Origin: Paguma larvata
Lineage: Eukaryota; Chordata; Mammalia; Carnivora; Viverridae
Assembly: GCA_030068075.1 (NCBI GenBank)
Contig: CM057830.1
Location: forward strand, 21,174,247-21,238,246
Direction of reading: 5' to 3'
Length of the DNA stretch: 64,000 nt
The translations under genes and the position numbers were made by a program. The notes under the pieces are model-generated. The model made no database searches and was not told the DNA's origin. It saw nothing but the letters and a program-made list of their open reading frames with translations. This document shows, in pieces, positions 49,561-62,854 of this stretch (position 1 is the stretch's first letter; each line of letters begins with the position of its first letter).

Positions 49561-49789
49561 TGTGTCATAAATTATTCCTTCTGTGACTTCAGTCTTTAAA
49601 CTCTGCATAGGAATAATTTTCCCCCCTTAAATTAAATGTGCTCCAATTTCATCTATCTTAAAATAGTCAAAGAGATTCTCAAAATAAGAATCACATTCAT
49701 AAATTTGACAATAACACTGATAGTACCCTAAAACGAGAGTAAAAATGTTTGTTAGGTTTACTGCTATATTCCCAGGGTCCAAAAAAGAC

Positions 49790-49995
49790 CCTGGTGCATA
49801 GCAGGCATGTGAAGATTCATTCAACAACCAGCTGTTAACAGTTGCTAGTGTTTGCTCTGTGTGGCAGACACCATTCTAAGTACCTCGTAGGTGCTCTCAC
49901 TTAATCCTTATAAGACAGATATCATCATTAGTTTCACTTTACTGACACAGAAACTGGGGTATAGCAGAAAGTACAGATAAAATAAATAATAAAAT
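49790..49995 (+). mobile_element. MIR
   Basis: 'tgtttgctctgtgtggcagacaccattctaagtacctcgtaggtgctctcacttaatccttataagacagatatcatc' followed by 'cactttactgacacagaaactgggg' is a clear MIR in sense orientation. Confidence 0.8.
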
Positions 49996-50086
49996 AAGGA
50001 ACTTATTGAAGGTCATGGCTGCCTTGCTCTGTAAATCTAGACATGCTATCTCTGAATTATAAATAGATAGTTGTACCTGTAGCAAG

Positions 50087-50200
50087 AGATGGATGGATGG
50101 ATAGATATTTATATGTGTGTATATCTATAGAATACACACACATATACACTTCCATCTATATCTATCTATCTATATCATGTATGTATCTGTATTTCTATCT
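50087..50200. repeat. (GATA/GGAT)...(TATC) compound microsatellite with inverted symmetry
   Basis: GATGGATGGATAGATA on the left, TATGTGTGTATA and ATACACACACATATA in the centre, and CTATATCTATCTATC on the right. The halves are imperfectly self-complementary. Confidence 0.85.
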
Positions 50201-50324
50201 CTATTGAATAATGTTCAGCCTTAGAATGCATATACTACATTATAGAAAGAATTAAGCCCCTTGTCATTTTTTTTAAAATCCATTACTTTAGTGTGTGGTT
50301 TCACTGACCAGATTGTTTTGAGTT

Positions 50325-50470
50325 CTTTCCTAAACTACTTTCTGCATGAAGATAATGAGGTTAACAAACTTGCCCGAGTTTCAACAGTGAGTAAGTAAAC
50401 ATTCAGAGTTTAGATTTGAACCCTACTAGTCAGACTCAAGAAACTGTACTTAAGTTCTTTGCTACACAGC
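50325..50470 (+). mobile_element. MIR 3' part
   Basis: 'agataatgaggttaacaaacttgcccgagtttcaacagtgagtaag...agatttgaaccctactagtcagactc' fits MIR. Confidence 0.6.
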
Positions 50471-50511
50471 ATGTCACCAGTCTCATCTCCTTTTCTCTAT
50501 ATAGATACTGA

Positions 50512-50570
50512 AGCTACATTATAAAATCTACATTATAAAATCACATTATAAAATCTGCATTATAAAATCA
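50512..50570. repeat. short tandem array, unit about 15-17 bases
   Basis: Four imperfect copies of ACATTATAAAATCT-like sequence immediately before a SINE. Confidence 0.85.
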
Positions 50571-50831
50571 CAAGGTTAGGATATTTTTTAATGTTTATTC
50601 TTGAGAGAGAGAGAGAGAGGGAGAGAGAGAGAGAGAGAGAGAGACAGGGTGCAAGTGGGGGAGAGGTAGAAAGAGAGGGATACACAGAATCCGAGGCAGG
50701 CTCCAGGCTCTGAACTGTCAGCACAGAGCCCGACACAGGGCTCAAGCTCACGAACTGCAAGATCATGACATGAACTGAAGTCAGACGCTTGAACAACTGA
50801 GCCACCTAGGCGCCCTGCACAAGGTTAGGAT
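50569..50831 (-). mobile_element. CAN-SINE with target duplication
   Basis: Minus-strand copy flanked by the perfect 14-bp CACAAGGTTAGGAT at 50569-50582 and 50818-50831. Long GA tract at 50602-50643. Confidence 0.96.
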
Positions 50832-52555
50832 GTTAAGTGTTTGGGGACAAGCAAATATATGTCTCTATAGCTCCCTTCACATCCCTTACCCGCCTCTTTT
50901 TCTCCATAATGGAAAGCACAGAGGACAATTAGATACCATGTGCTTCTACTTGGTTATCTCTCTCCCTTAAAAGTACTTGCCACTCAAATAGAAACACTCC
51001 TGTCCTATATATGATTTTTGCTCTAAATAAAGAAAAACTAATTCTCTTGTTTTCTCATGCCTGTGATGTGTTACTTGAACTTGCCTTCAGCAATATCTTG
51101 CCCCTTTCACTTTTTACACTTTTTTCCCTTTCCAAATGTCTTTTTTTATTGTTGTTCTTTCTGTATTTCTTTCCACTCTGGACTCTCAAAGGATATTTTG
51201 CAAACATAGGTTTTATAGCCATTTGTCTCTTTTTTTTATTATTCACTAGGATTATTCTTTGGGATAATTACATTATGGTGCCTGCCATTAATTTCCCAAG
51301 CTCTATCTTGTTTAATGCACTTGTATACAGAGAAGCCCTTTTAAAATTTTCCAACTGAGATTATTTCATTGATATCTATCTCCTCTCCCCCCACCCCCCG
51401 CCCAAGCACATGCTGTCCATAGCTAGAATTGTACTATCTAAATTGGCTTTATTATACTGAGCAGCTCTTTGTTTTGCTTTAATTTTAAAGATCTCTAGGT
51501 AAGGAGATAACTTTCATAAGTAGTATTTGCTAGTATCATTCAGATTGCACCAGTGAGACACTTTTTTCCCTTTTTTCTCAAATAAACCTTCCTGTTTTAA
51601 TTTCTTCCTATTTTATGTTCACTGACAGAGGCAGAGAATGGGGGCTTACATATGTTGAGCTGTGTTCTCTCCTTTGATGGTATATGCCAGTCTTCTTCAG
51701 GCCAAACACACCTGACCTTACCATTGCATTTATGATCTCTTTTGTAACTGACTGTTAATCTGACCTTTTTTTGTTTCATTTTCTCTCTTCATTACAATTA
51801 CTTGCAGTTGCATGTCTCAAAGAGGAAGATCATTCTAATATAGGACAATTCTAAATATCTTTAAAGAAATCCTCCATCATTCTAAAATTACACCTATCTA
51901 ATTATCCAGTCCCCATGTCGTGTGTACTTATGTTGCCTTCAGCAATATTAGCCTGTGTTTCACTTTAATTCAACAATGGAAAAAACGAGAGGAAGGATAT
52001 GCCTTTTTTGCAATATTCCTGAGGTTGCTCTGGGCACATACTTACACGAGTCTTTGCCATTTATTAAGAATAATCAGCAAAGAAAAGCAAAGAAAAATGA
52101 TAAGGCATATCCATTCCCTAGGGCTTTAATGTTCAGGCTCACTTGGAGTCTCAAGGGTATTTTAACACCTAAAGCCTCTGACTATAAATCTGTCCCTCAG
52201 GTCTTTTCAGTTATTTCAGGGAAGTGTCAGTTGCTCACAGTACAAGAAGCAATTATCCCCATGCAGAAAATAGTTCAAGGAAAGACAGGAAGAAACCTAG
52301 TTAGTGAAACAAGGTACTGAAAGAAGAAAACTTACAAAGAAAATAAAAGGGCTTACTGAAAAAAGTACAATGATATATATTTACTGTTTATTTTAGAGTC
52401 ACAAGATAAATATACATACAGTGGCATACAGCTATATTCATCCACATCTGTATTTGCATCCATATTTGTATGTCTCCTGCATAGGCACACATATCTAGTC
52501 TGTACCTGAGAGGACGCAGACCTGGCAGGTAAGAGCTCAAACAGAAAATTAGATA
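50832..52555. other. intergenic, no gene seen
   Basis: Unique DNA. Open frames at 51011-51358 and 51955-52320 lack any family signature. Confidence 0.5.
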
Positions 52556-52760
52556 CCTCAACTGGAAACTGAGATTCTGCCAGCCACTAGTCATGTGACA
52601 TGGGCAGGAATACCTACTACACACGGGTTTCGATTTATGCATCTCTCGAGTGGAGCCATTACCTACCTCATTTGGTTGCTATGGGATTAAAAGTGGTAAC
52701 AGGTATAAGACACTTAGACCCATGCCTGGTGAAGTTATTATTTGAACATGTTGGTTCATT
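52556..52760 (-). mobile_element. possible MIR (antisense)
   Basis: 'gattctgccagccactagtcatgtgacatgggcag' and 'acctacctcatttggttgctatgggattaaa' follow antisense MIR order. Confidence 0.5.
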
Positions 52761-53689
52761 TAAAAATCTCCTACCTGAACAAAAACAAAAAAGTGTTCTT
52801 TAACACGCTTTACTGTTTTCTAAGGGGGATGGGTCCAAGGAACTGGAAGCTTTTTGTTGTTGTTGGCCAAGTGGCTAGGTGGTAAATGCAAATTTATCAC
52901 AACTTGGACACATTGCCATAAGCAATGAGTGAGCTGTTGAGAGCTCTAAGGGAGCTACATAAGACACATGTGGTTCCTCTCCCTGCTTCCCTGGCCTGGG
53001 GAGCTGTCTGAGGTGAAGACAGGCAAGGAGAACCTCAAAGAAAGGGAGACAGGATTGGGTCCCTGTCTGGGAGGCTTTGGAGGAAGGGTGGTCCAAGGCA
53101 CATTTTGAAGTGAGAGTGAATGTTGTGTAATGGTGGTCCTCCTCAAGAGTCGGCCCCTGCCCCCCACAGACTCTGGGTAATCTTGCCCTTTCTCAATACC
53201 CTTGCTTGTAATTGGTTTTCTTGCAAAAATAGGTCAAGTTGCTCAGTTTCAGTCACAGCTGGAGTCCAGGGCAGCGTCAGTCTGTGCAGTCTCATCTTTC
53301 TATGGGTCACTACTTTAAATTGCTGAGCACACTAATAACATGACACCTACTTCCCTTAGAGGGAAGTACTCTACCCCGAGTTATGCAGTTTACTACAATG
53401 ACATTTCGATCACCAAAGTCAAATTTCCCAAATCATGCATAGTTTCTCTAGTTACCGCTTGGCTTTTCAAAATTTCTAAATATTCCTAGATTTTTCCAGT
53501 TTAGAGCCAATTTGTATATGAAGATATTTTTATACATTTCATATAAACAAAAATAACATTCATCTTCAAGGGTCTAACAGTTGTGCCAAATGCATTTTCC
53601 CCTATGAATGTGTAAAGAGCACAGCTCAGGAGCTAAGCAATCATATTTGACTCAGAATATTTAGAGGATTATTTCTGGATTTATTTTGG
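52761..53689. other. intergenic, no gene seen
   Basis: Somewhat higher GC at 52930-53330. The overlapping minus frames at 52875-53167 have no family resemblance. Confidence 0.45.
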
Positions 53690-53770
53690 ATTGTTAGTGT
53701 GTCACCTGGGTGAGTGATTAACTCTTCTTTTTGCCTCAGTTTCCTTTGTGATGGGATTGGAATGATAATT
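53690..53770 (-). mobile_element. MIR fragment (antisense)
   Basis: 'gtgtcacctgggtgagtgattaactcttctttttgcctcagtttcctttgtgatggg' is antisense MIR, cut by the following SINE. Confidence 0.65.
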
Positions 53771-54023
53771 AAGACTTCTCTTTTGGGGTGCCTGTGTGGC
53801 TCAGTTGAATAAGCATCAGACTTCGGCTCAGGTCATGATCTTGGTGTTCGTGGGTTCGAGCCCTGTGTTGGGCTCTGTGCTGACAGCTCAGAGTGTGGAG
53901 CCTGCTTTGGATTCTATGTCTGCCTTTCTCTCTCTCTCTGCCCCTCTTCTGCTTGTATTCTGTCTCTGTCTCTCTCTCAAAAATAAATAAACATTAGAAA
54001 ATATTTTAAAAGACTTCTCTTTT
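53771..54023 (+). mobile_element. CAN-SINE with target duplication
   Basis: Plus-strand copy flanked by the perfect 14-bp AAGACTTCTCTTTT at 53771-53784 and 54010-54023. Intact B box GGGTTCGAGCCC. Confidence 0.96.
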
Positions 54024-55691
54024 TAGACTAGACCTGGGAAATAAAATTTAAAATATGTTTTTCACCTAAGTTTTACCATGTAAGTGCTGAAAATATCAGA
54101 GAAAAAATTTCTTGGTTAACTAACAAAATTAATTGCAGACGTATTTAAGTGCAAACCAACACACTGTCAAAGACTAGACATTTAAAACTGGAACTGATAT
54201 TTATGAAAATTTAATGAAGTTATTTCAAGTGTCCAGTGAGTATTTATTGAGTGCTTCCTATGAGCTAGGAAATTTCCTGGGGACTCAATGGTGAATGCTA
54301 AGATGGATTTTTACCTTTAGCCTCTCTTGAATCTTCAGCCTTCAACCTTGAATCTTCAGCCTTGAGACACTTAAACACTGGTAATGTAAGCCCATCACAT
54401 GGGCACACAAGACAACGCAGACATATCAGGAAGTCTTTCCAGAGAAAATGCTGATTAAGTTGTATCTTGAAATACAGTTAGGGTTGCAACATGTGTGGGA
54501 AAGTGGCAAGGAGGCAAGAGCAGGGACCACAGTTAGGAAGAAAAGCTGGTCCTAGGTCATGAAAATCATGTATAGTAGGTAAACTCGAAAAGATGAACAT
54601 GGCAGTATCATCTGTATCCTATCTGTGAGAAAGGAGAAGGAAGACAAACAAGAGATCCTAATAAAGCATATTGCAGACCTCTTGGTAGGAGATGGTTGTG
54701 ATCTGGACTGCAATTTTAGCAGTGAGGATAAGGAGGAGTTGATAAATTCACAAGAAATTTAAAGGTTTTAATTAACGTAATTTTTTGATCGATTAGAATG
54801 AGGGTGATCAGGGCAAGTGGAGACACAATAAAAAAATAATTACCAACTTGGTAGATGGTGATGTTGTTCAATTAGAAAGAAGGTTGGGTGTAGGGCAAAA
54901 GATTAGTTTAGTTTGGATGAATTAAGGGTGGCATACTTATAAGACAGAATACCACAATAATAGGGCTGTGGAGTGATACAATGGTTATTTAATCTATTTA
55001 TTCTATTTATGTGGATGTGACACAGTGATGTTCTGCAGAGTGTTTGGAGGGACTTTGGAAATGAAGAACCAAATATTTTCATGCCATAGAGCTGGGTGTT
55101 CCATCAGAAAAGCTCAAGGTAACTGTCAAGGCCAAAGAGAGAGGTGTCAATGCATAGTAATAAAGAACCACTGTGAAATTGGCAAGTGAGATTAATTTTG
55201 CCACCTGTGCTTCTCTTTTCTTCGTGCAGCATTACTTTTCTTTCTTTTCTAGGTTTGCTTCTATTTAATTCTGTTCAAACTCTACCAATATAGAAACAGA
55301 GAAAACCGTGCTTCTGCGTTGCAATGGCAGAGTTGAGAATTGCTGCTCTCCTCTGTATTCTGCTGCCCCCATTTACTCCCGAGGACAAGCTGAAAGTAGG
55401 TAACTCCTTGAAAGAAGAATGATACATTTTTTTCCCTCACCCTCAAATTCCTGGAACTAATGGCAGACAAGAGCTGGAATTGTTTTCCCAGCTCTTCTGT
55501 CTTTCCTTTCCTGAAAAGTTGCAAGAGCCTTATGTACTACATAACCTCTTGCCTTTTCTGAGTATATTTAAAGTAACATGGTAATTGGTCTGCAGAGGTC
55601 TGGAATTTGGACTTCCTTGTTCTGAGAAGGAGCAAACAGAAATGATTCCAGGTAAAAATGGGAAGAAAATAAGCTAATTTTCAGTGCTCTG

Positions 55692-55692
<1 letters not shown>
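54024..55692. other. intergenic with ancient repeat traces
   Basis: L2/L3-like phrases at 54228-54300 ('gtgagtatttattgagtgcttcctatgagctagg') and 54430-54540. No gene. Confidence 0.45.

Positions 55693-55757
<65 letters not shown>
55693..55757. repeat. (GT)32 microsatellite
   Basis: Sixty-five bases of pure GT, the longest perfect dinucleotide tract in the window. Confidence 0.98.
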
Positions 55758-55759
<2 letters not shown>

Positions 55760-57004
55760 CTGCCTCGCTTGGACTTTCTTTTGACCTCTTTCTGTGCAGG
55801 CATTTGCCTAGTACTCTATTCTGACCCAGTGCTCTTCTTTAAACCCTTTTCCTAGAAGTCCCCTAAACCCATTTTGCCATCAAAACCTATAGACACTATA
55901 TTTTAGATATACAGTGTATGGGGAGGGTGGGGGTGGGGTCAGTGGGCTTTTAGTTATAAACAATGTTAAACGATCCTATGTACAGTCATTCAAAGACAAC
56001 TGGCAAGCCTAAAAACTGCTCCACATTTTAAACTTCAAGTAAGCTTTCTACAATAAATCTTTCAGTTATTTTTAGAATAAAAATGCCTAGAATGTGGATT
56101 GTTAGCTCACCGAGTAGGGTCGTGCGGCCTGCTTGCAATGACCCCATTGATTTGAGTTCATTCCCAACTATGATTTTTGACGAATCTTTAGTCTCATGTG
56201 TCCAATTCTGCTTTTCCATTCTCTTATTTTGGGGATAGATATTTTTAGACTTGATATCCAGAAAGGCAGTTTTTTCCCCTCAGTTATACACAGACCTTTA
56301 AATATTGTTAACCCTATACCTCCAAGTAAGACAGAAATTTTGAACTAAATTAAATATTAGCACCCACTTCTTCTTTGCACTGGGGAGGTACAAAATTAAA
56401 ACTCATTTTGAAAATGTAAATTTCTTATTCTTGTTATTAAAGTATATACAAGCTAAACAGTAGATTCACACATCAATAAGTGCTTTTTTTATTTGTCTGC
56501 TGAGAAGAGAAAGTTGACTTTTGCTAGAGTCATTTAATTCTTTAAGACTAATGAAATATCTGAAGGCATCTCTACTTAGTTTTAAGAGAAATAAATATAG
56601 GGTGTCTCACCCATAAAGAGTTAGGATTACATTTGCTTTCTTTGTGTGAAAGATACGTAATTCATAAGCTAATGAGTTGTAAAGGTCTTCTCACAAGTAA
56701 AATTATATTATCACTCCCAGGAGTAAGATAGTCAAACTATTCTGTAATAAGTTGTTCGAGTTTATTTTATCTTAACTTTTAAAACATAATATCTTCTTTT
56801 TAATTTTGCCATTAAGAGAATGCCCAGATACAGAGGTGGGAGTCACTAGAGTGAAAATGGAGAGAAATCTTAGATATTTGTCTTTTGATGAAGAGGAAGG
56901 TTAACTGTTAAAAAGTTAGGAATAAAAGCGTTGACTATTTAGCAGCTAAAGTAGAGCTACTTTATGTAACTTCCATAATGTACATTACATTTTTTCAAAA
57001 AGCT
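55758..57004. other. intergenic, no gene seen
   Basis: Nothing recognised. Confidence 0.5.
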
Positions 57005-57635
57005 TATTTCCTTTTGCCTTCATGGCTTCATACCTGTGGTACAGAGCCTTCTGTAATGACTTTCCTTGATCTTACCTTCTGGTACTTATGCCTTTTTGTA
57101 ACCCCCTTCATTTGTGTATGGGCTCAACCTAGTGACTTGCTTCTAACAAACGGAGTATAGCAAAGTGAGGTGACAATACTATTAAGAGAGAGCTATCAAA
57201 GATTGTGACTTCTGTCTTGCTTGCTCTCTCTCTCTCATTCTGGCACTCCCTCTGGCTTTTCTCTCTTGCTTGCTCTGCCAAAACAAGATGTCTTATGGAG
57301 AGGCCTGTGTGGCAAGGAACTGAGGGTAGCCTGTGACCAACAGCCAACCAGAAACTGAAGCCCTTTGTCCAACAGCTCTTGAGGAACTGAATCCTGGTTA
57401 CGACCTTGTAAATAAGTTTGAAAGTAGATCCTTGCCCAGTAGAACTTTGGCATGCGATCACAGCCCTGTCCAGCACCTTGATCACAGCCTGCTGATCCCT
57501 GAGCCAAAGGGCACACATCAATTGTACCTGGATTCCTGACCCACAGGTCTTATGAGCTGATAAATGTGTGTTGTTCTAAGGCACTAAGTTTTGGGATAAT
57601 TTGCTATGGAGAAATAGGTAACTAATAGAATCCCA
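57005..57635 (+). mobile_element. MLT1-type LTR
   Basis: Landmarks: 'tgacttgcttctaacaaacggagtatagcaaagtgaggtgac', 'ttgctctctctctctcattctggcactccctc', 'gatcacagcctgctgatccctgagccaaagg', 'attcctgacccacagg', 'gataaatgtgtgttgttctaaggcactaagttttgggataatttgctatggagaaataggtaactaata'. The 130-codon minus frame here is a shadow. Confidence 0.85.
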
Positions 57636-60404
57636 AATAAATATTCATTACGATACTGCATTTTATATATTTATATTTCTATTATGTATAAATTTATCAA
57701 AGCTCAGTGACAGCTGTTATGTAAGTTAAACATTTATAAATATGGAACATATATATAGTCCCAGAATCCATTTTAAAATCAGACTGTTTTCATGGTGAAT
57801 TTGCCACCAAAGAAAGAGGAAACATAATTTTGAATTTGATGGACAAGTAATTTTCCTCTCCAGTATAAATTTATTCTGAGGTCCTGAGATTCACCATGGG
57901 TCATTAGAAGCATTTTGGGTGGGAAAATTTGTCTCTGCAAAAAGTTTACATTGCCTGGACCCATTCCACTAAATAACAGTAGTGGGTTTCAGATACTGGG
58001 AAAACAAAAATATACCCAAAGAGTTCCACATCCATCTGGAGAGGATCATATTGGTTCTAGATTAGAAGTCCAAAAAATTCTTGGATGGGCTTAAGCCTGT
58101 ATATGAGCCCCCTATCCAAAAAGTCAATGCAAAATGTTGTGTGCTTATGTGCATCTTTCTAGTGAAAGGGTTTGCGACCTTTCAAAAGATATGAAAAAAG
58201 CTTGTGGTCCTCAAATGTTTAGAATACCTGGAATACCAGGTATTACCAGACTAATTCTGTTATCATGATCAAAATATTGTTTTAAATATCATAAGAGTTA
58301 GTTGATTGATTAAATGATTTTTTTACTTACTCAACACATCCATCAAGGGCCAAGCCAGGCAGTAGCATTACAGCACTAAAAACACATTTGCGATTCCTCT
58401 CCAAGGAGCTCACACTTTAGTAGGAAGGCCAGACATTCATCATGAAGAGTTCTGGGAAGACAAATTAGAAAATGTTTGGAAGCATATAACTGGGTGTGTC
58501 AGTTATTTGCCTGTTTGGTTTCAGATCCATTCTCTTCCTTCCCTTGCTCAATTTATATTAAGAGGGCTAATTCTGCAAACGACATTGTGCAGCCTTCTCT
58601 GCCATCTGCTATCTTCTTGGATTTGACTATTAGCAGGCATGGGCAGAATATTGGAGCATCTAAAGCAGAGAGAAGCCAGGATAACTCTCCCCTCTTTCTG
58701 TGCTTCAGAAGAGCCTCTCAGGAGTGGCTCTGTTTCCTCGACTGCAGCTCCAACTGGACAGCTTCTACCTCTGTAGTTCAAGTATCCATTTGGTGGTTCC
58801 AACTCCTGACCTCTTGTAACCCTATTTCTTCCCTAGACTTTCCTCCAGCTCTAGTCTATACCTACCTGGTATGAGTTCTGTTTCCTAACTGATTCCTGAC
58901 TGCTGCACTGGGACACTCAACCCAGTTAACAAAGAGATGTGTCAAGCAGACTTTCCCTGAAGATGTGAGAGGTGAACTGAAGTTAGAAATATGAATATGT
59001 ATTAACTAAGTCAAAATGGGGTAAGACAGGCAGGAAAACATTCCAAGAAAAATATGTGCTTGTAATTTCCCACAACTTGAAGGGCATACCTTTCGGAGAG
59101 GTATGTGAAACATAGGATGAGATATGAAGTACATAAAATACTAATTTTTACAGGACTATAGTCAATGTTAAGAAGTTTGATCTTTAGCATAAGAGCAATG
59201 AGAAACCTTTCATGGATTTCTGAGCAAGTGGCTATGGGCAATGAGGTGACATGTTCCAATGTGTGTATCTTTAAATGTGTGTGTGTTTAAATGTGGTTTT
59301 AAAGTTTCAATACGTGCAGAATAAATTAGGAAGGATTATAAGTCAATGCTGGTACAAGAGACAAAAAGTAATTGTAGTAAAAGAGTGATGCTAGTTTGGG
59401 CAATGTTGTATAAAATATTAAAGCTATTTTTAAAGTATTTTAGGGATGCTGTGCATGGGGGTTAAATCAGGTGAGGTAAGGGAGGTGACATAATTGATTT
59501 CCTTTGGCAAAAATATGAATGATGATGCCATTTAATGGGTTAGAAAAACTAGAGAAAGAATGGATTTGGGAAGGAATAAGTTCTTTTTGGATCCTTTTTT
59601 TTTTTAATTTGAGTATCATTGGAAAAATAGTATAAGAATCTATTAGCATGGCAGTGTTAGATTTAGCATTAATATTCCCCTTTACTGGATTTTGAAACTT
59701 TTGCTCTGTTGAGTAGTCAGCTAGCAAAGAGTTGATCTGCACATATTTTAGATATGTCATCTGTGATCTTGATTAGATGAACTTGTTAATTGTGATTTTG
59801 GTAAGATAAGCATTTCCATTGGAAAATATTTTAAATAACTTTTTGGAAAGCTTAGTTTTCTATAAGCATATGTTATTCATTTTAATGTTTCTATTTTCCA
59901 CATCCCTTGACATATACTAGATGGTTAGTATAGTTTTGGAAATTTTAATTGAATTTTGCTTTTCAAGATGGCACTTTCTTTTCTCCTCTTAGACTAACTG
60001 TTAATCATATGGAAAATAGAATGAATTTTAGAAATGCAACAACTCGTAGTTCATGATGATCTATGTGGTCCTCTCTGAAAATCCGAGTATGAGGGAAAAA
60101 TAGAATGCCAAATATTTTCTACATTTCAGAGGTAAGTCAATGGAACAAATGCTAATTCCAAACTTTAGTGTTCAGAAAATAGGAATTACTTTGGGTTTCA
60201 TAAAAAAGAGCTAATTATGCTTATACATGTAAGGTTCTTGACATAGTTTCCTCTTGTCTTCATTTTTTTCTTTTAAGCTCGCATTTAGAATGATAATGGA
60301 ATATTTTCAAAGTATGTGGAATAAAAATGTGGACATCTGTTTGAGTCAAGTCACTAGAAACATTCAACAGCTTCAACAAATACCAGGAGGAAAAATGTGA
60401 TTAA
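57636..60404. other. intergenic, no gene seen
   Basis: A weak ancient-repeat phrase at 58325-58440. The 132-codon plus frame at 58476-58874 lies in sequence that looks like an old transposon I cannot name, and shows no protein family. Confidence 0.45.
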
Positions 60405-60441
60405 AATTTTTTTTTGTTTACTTATTTATTTTGAAGGGGGT

Positions 60442-60487
<46 letters not shown>

Positions 60488-60612
60488 CCCAAGCAGGATC
60501 CGCACCACCAGTGCAGAGCCCAAAGAGGGCTCCAACTCACAAACTGTGAGATCAATACCTGAGCTGAAATCAAGAGTCAGATGCTTAACTGACTGAGCCA
60601 CCCAGGTGTCCC
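60405..60612 (-). mobile_element. CAN-SINE with (GA)n tract
   Basis: Minus-strand copy with head 'gagccacccaggtgtccc' at 60595-60612 and GA tract at 60446-60485. 'aaaaatgtgattaaaat' before and 'gaaaaatctgatttttt' after are a rough target duplication. Confidence 0.93.
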
Positions 60613-62854
60613 AGAAAAATCTGATTTTTTAATATAGTTATGCTCAGTACTTTGAGAATTCGCTTTTACAAAAAGTCAGAGTATTTTAAAATGAATTATC
60701 TTATTTATTTGTAGAATGATAATGGAGAACACTTTTGGAGAAAATGTGGAGGACAACTTTCCTTGACTGCAAATTATTAGATTAATTCACATGTCAGGTT
60801 CACTTCATTAACATTCGAAACTCTTTATGTCAAGAAAAACATCTGTCAAGATCACATAATCTGTTATTCTGAGATTACCACTTTACTTTTAGAATAGCTT
60901 CTCACTGTGTTTCAAGCAAGCTCCCTGTACCTTCAAAAGTAATTCCAAATTGTCTTGTTTTTAATTTGTGTGTGGAGAGCTGTTTTTTGTTGTTGTTGTT
61001 GTTTTTGTCTGTTTTTGCTGTCTTCATTTGATTTTTTATTAATTCAGTGATAACATAAAATTCCAAGGGGCTATCATGTGGCAGCTGCTTTTCCAGAGAG
61101 AATTTAAACCAGCAGTGCACTGATGCAAGCATCTTTACTTGAATGTCTAAACAGTTTATATCAATTTAACATAACAATTTTGGTAAAAGTTTATGTGAGT
61201 AATGCAAAATCATATCAATAAGGGATAGTGTTCTACCTCACGTAGAAGAGAATAAAACATTCAACCATTTCTATGCATAGGAAAAGACAATATGCAGTCT
61301 TGTCACAAAGACATTCAAGATGGGCTTGAAATGTTCACCATTTATTAATATAAGACATGATGAAAGGTGATTTTTCAAACAGTAAATGCATAAAGGTTAT
61401 TTAACTTTTTGTACAATAGTGTGTAATTAGTGATGGGGGAACAAAACCAGATTCATTGAATGGCTTAATTTGCATAATATTATAATAAAACCACTTAAAA
61501 CATACTTTGGTATTATAGTACATCAAATTATACAAATTAATATAAAAATCCAGTTCTTTATCTAGATTCAAATAGATTTATTTCCATTTTACTTTTGTTG
61601 ACTTGGGCTTTGCTAATTAGGGTTAAAGATGAGGAGGAATGTTCTGGTACACAGTCATGGTTTGGGTTGAAGTGGAAGGTGTGGCTAGCTGCAAGCAGTA
61701 AGAGTGTCCTTCCTTCTCTCTTAGTTTCCCACTCCCATTTGTATACCATTTTAAAAAGTTTTGAGATGTCGTCTATTCAGACAACCTCCACCAAAAAATG
61801 ATTCTCTGCTGCAAATGAACTGACCTAACTCAAGCAGAAAATGCATAGTGGATGCAGAGGAAAGGATGTGTGGCCTCCATGGAGTTAGATATGCTTTGTT
61901 GTTGAATACTCTAGAATATGGAAAATTAGTGTGAATGAGCTGGAATTTAAACCAATGTATAGAATCTGAAGCAGATATTTCTGGTGTTTGGCATTTCTAA
62001 TTGATGTCATTTCAAGGATAAATGGTTGTCATCTAGGTAAATTCTTTTAAGTATTGTTTTTTAATAATGGTATCAAAGAATTTGAATATCTCAGCCTTGC
62101 GGATTAGTAAGTATTAACAATTTCAAATGCAGTTGGAGGATTATTAAGCATTATTCATCACTTCAGAGACACCAAAGTCAGATAAAGCCTGTGGTCATTG
62201 TCATTGCCTATGGTCAGGCCTTAAAAAAAACCACACGTAGGGTTTTAACCAGGGGTTGGACTCTTCCACCAGTTGCTAACTTACTATCTAAATTTAACAC
62301 ATCTTATGAAGTTTGCCTATGGCTTACAAGACATTTGCTTACTTATTACTGATTCTTAACAAATCCTGTGAGCTTCACCTATACTTCATAAGCTACTTGC
62401 CTAAATTACTCTTTATGCTTGATACTTTGTATGAGTTTCATTTATCCCATTTATTTTCTTGCCCTCTATAGCAGAATCAAATGTTTTCAAACAATACAGA
62501 TAACTCATAATGCCAGTGTATTTATTTTCTGCATTTTTTCATGGGAAGATGTTCAAGGAAAAGAGGAAATATAGAAAAATAGGGAAAAGACTGATACGGT
62601 AACTCAATAATGTCATACAGGTATCAGGTTTCTTTTATCTTCTTGTTCCACTATACTGATCACGTGAGTTTTGTCTTTCTCATTTCAAGATGGATTTCAT
62701 ATTTCCAAACATTGCATACATTTTCCAGGCAGGAATATGAAGGAAGAGGAGAAACAAAGAAAAGGTTGCTATCCATATAAACAAAGAAAATATTTTCTAA
62801 AACTTTTTCACCTTCTACTTCATTTGAGAAGTTCATGCAGGCCACCTTTGGTAG
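60613..62854. other. intergenic, no gene seen
   Basis: AT-rich unique DNA with a (TTG)n stretch at 60987-61003. Nothing else recognised. Confidence 0.5.

Noticed and set aside
51011..51358. 115-codon hydrophobic plus frame
   Set aside because: T-rich DNA gives Phe/Leu-rich translations by chance; no start context or homology seen.
57129..57521. 130-codon minus frame
   Set aside because: It lies inside an MLT1-type LTR in antisense and has no family resemblance.
58476..58874. 132-codon plus frame
   Set aside because: No domain or motif, overlaps open frames on the other strand, and the DNA looks like an old transposon; chance length is plausible.
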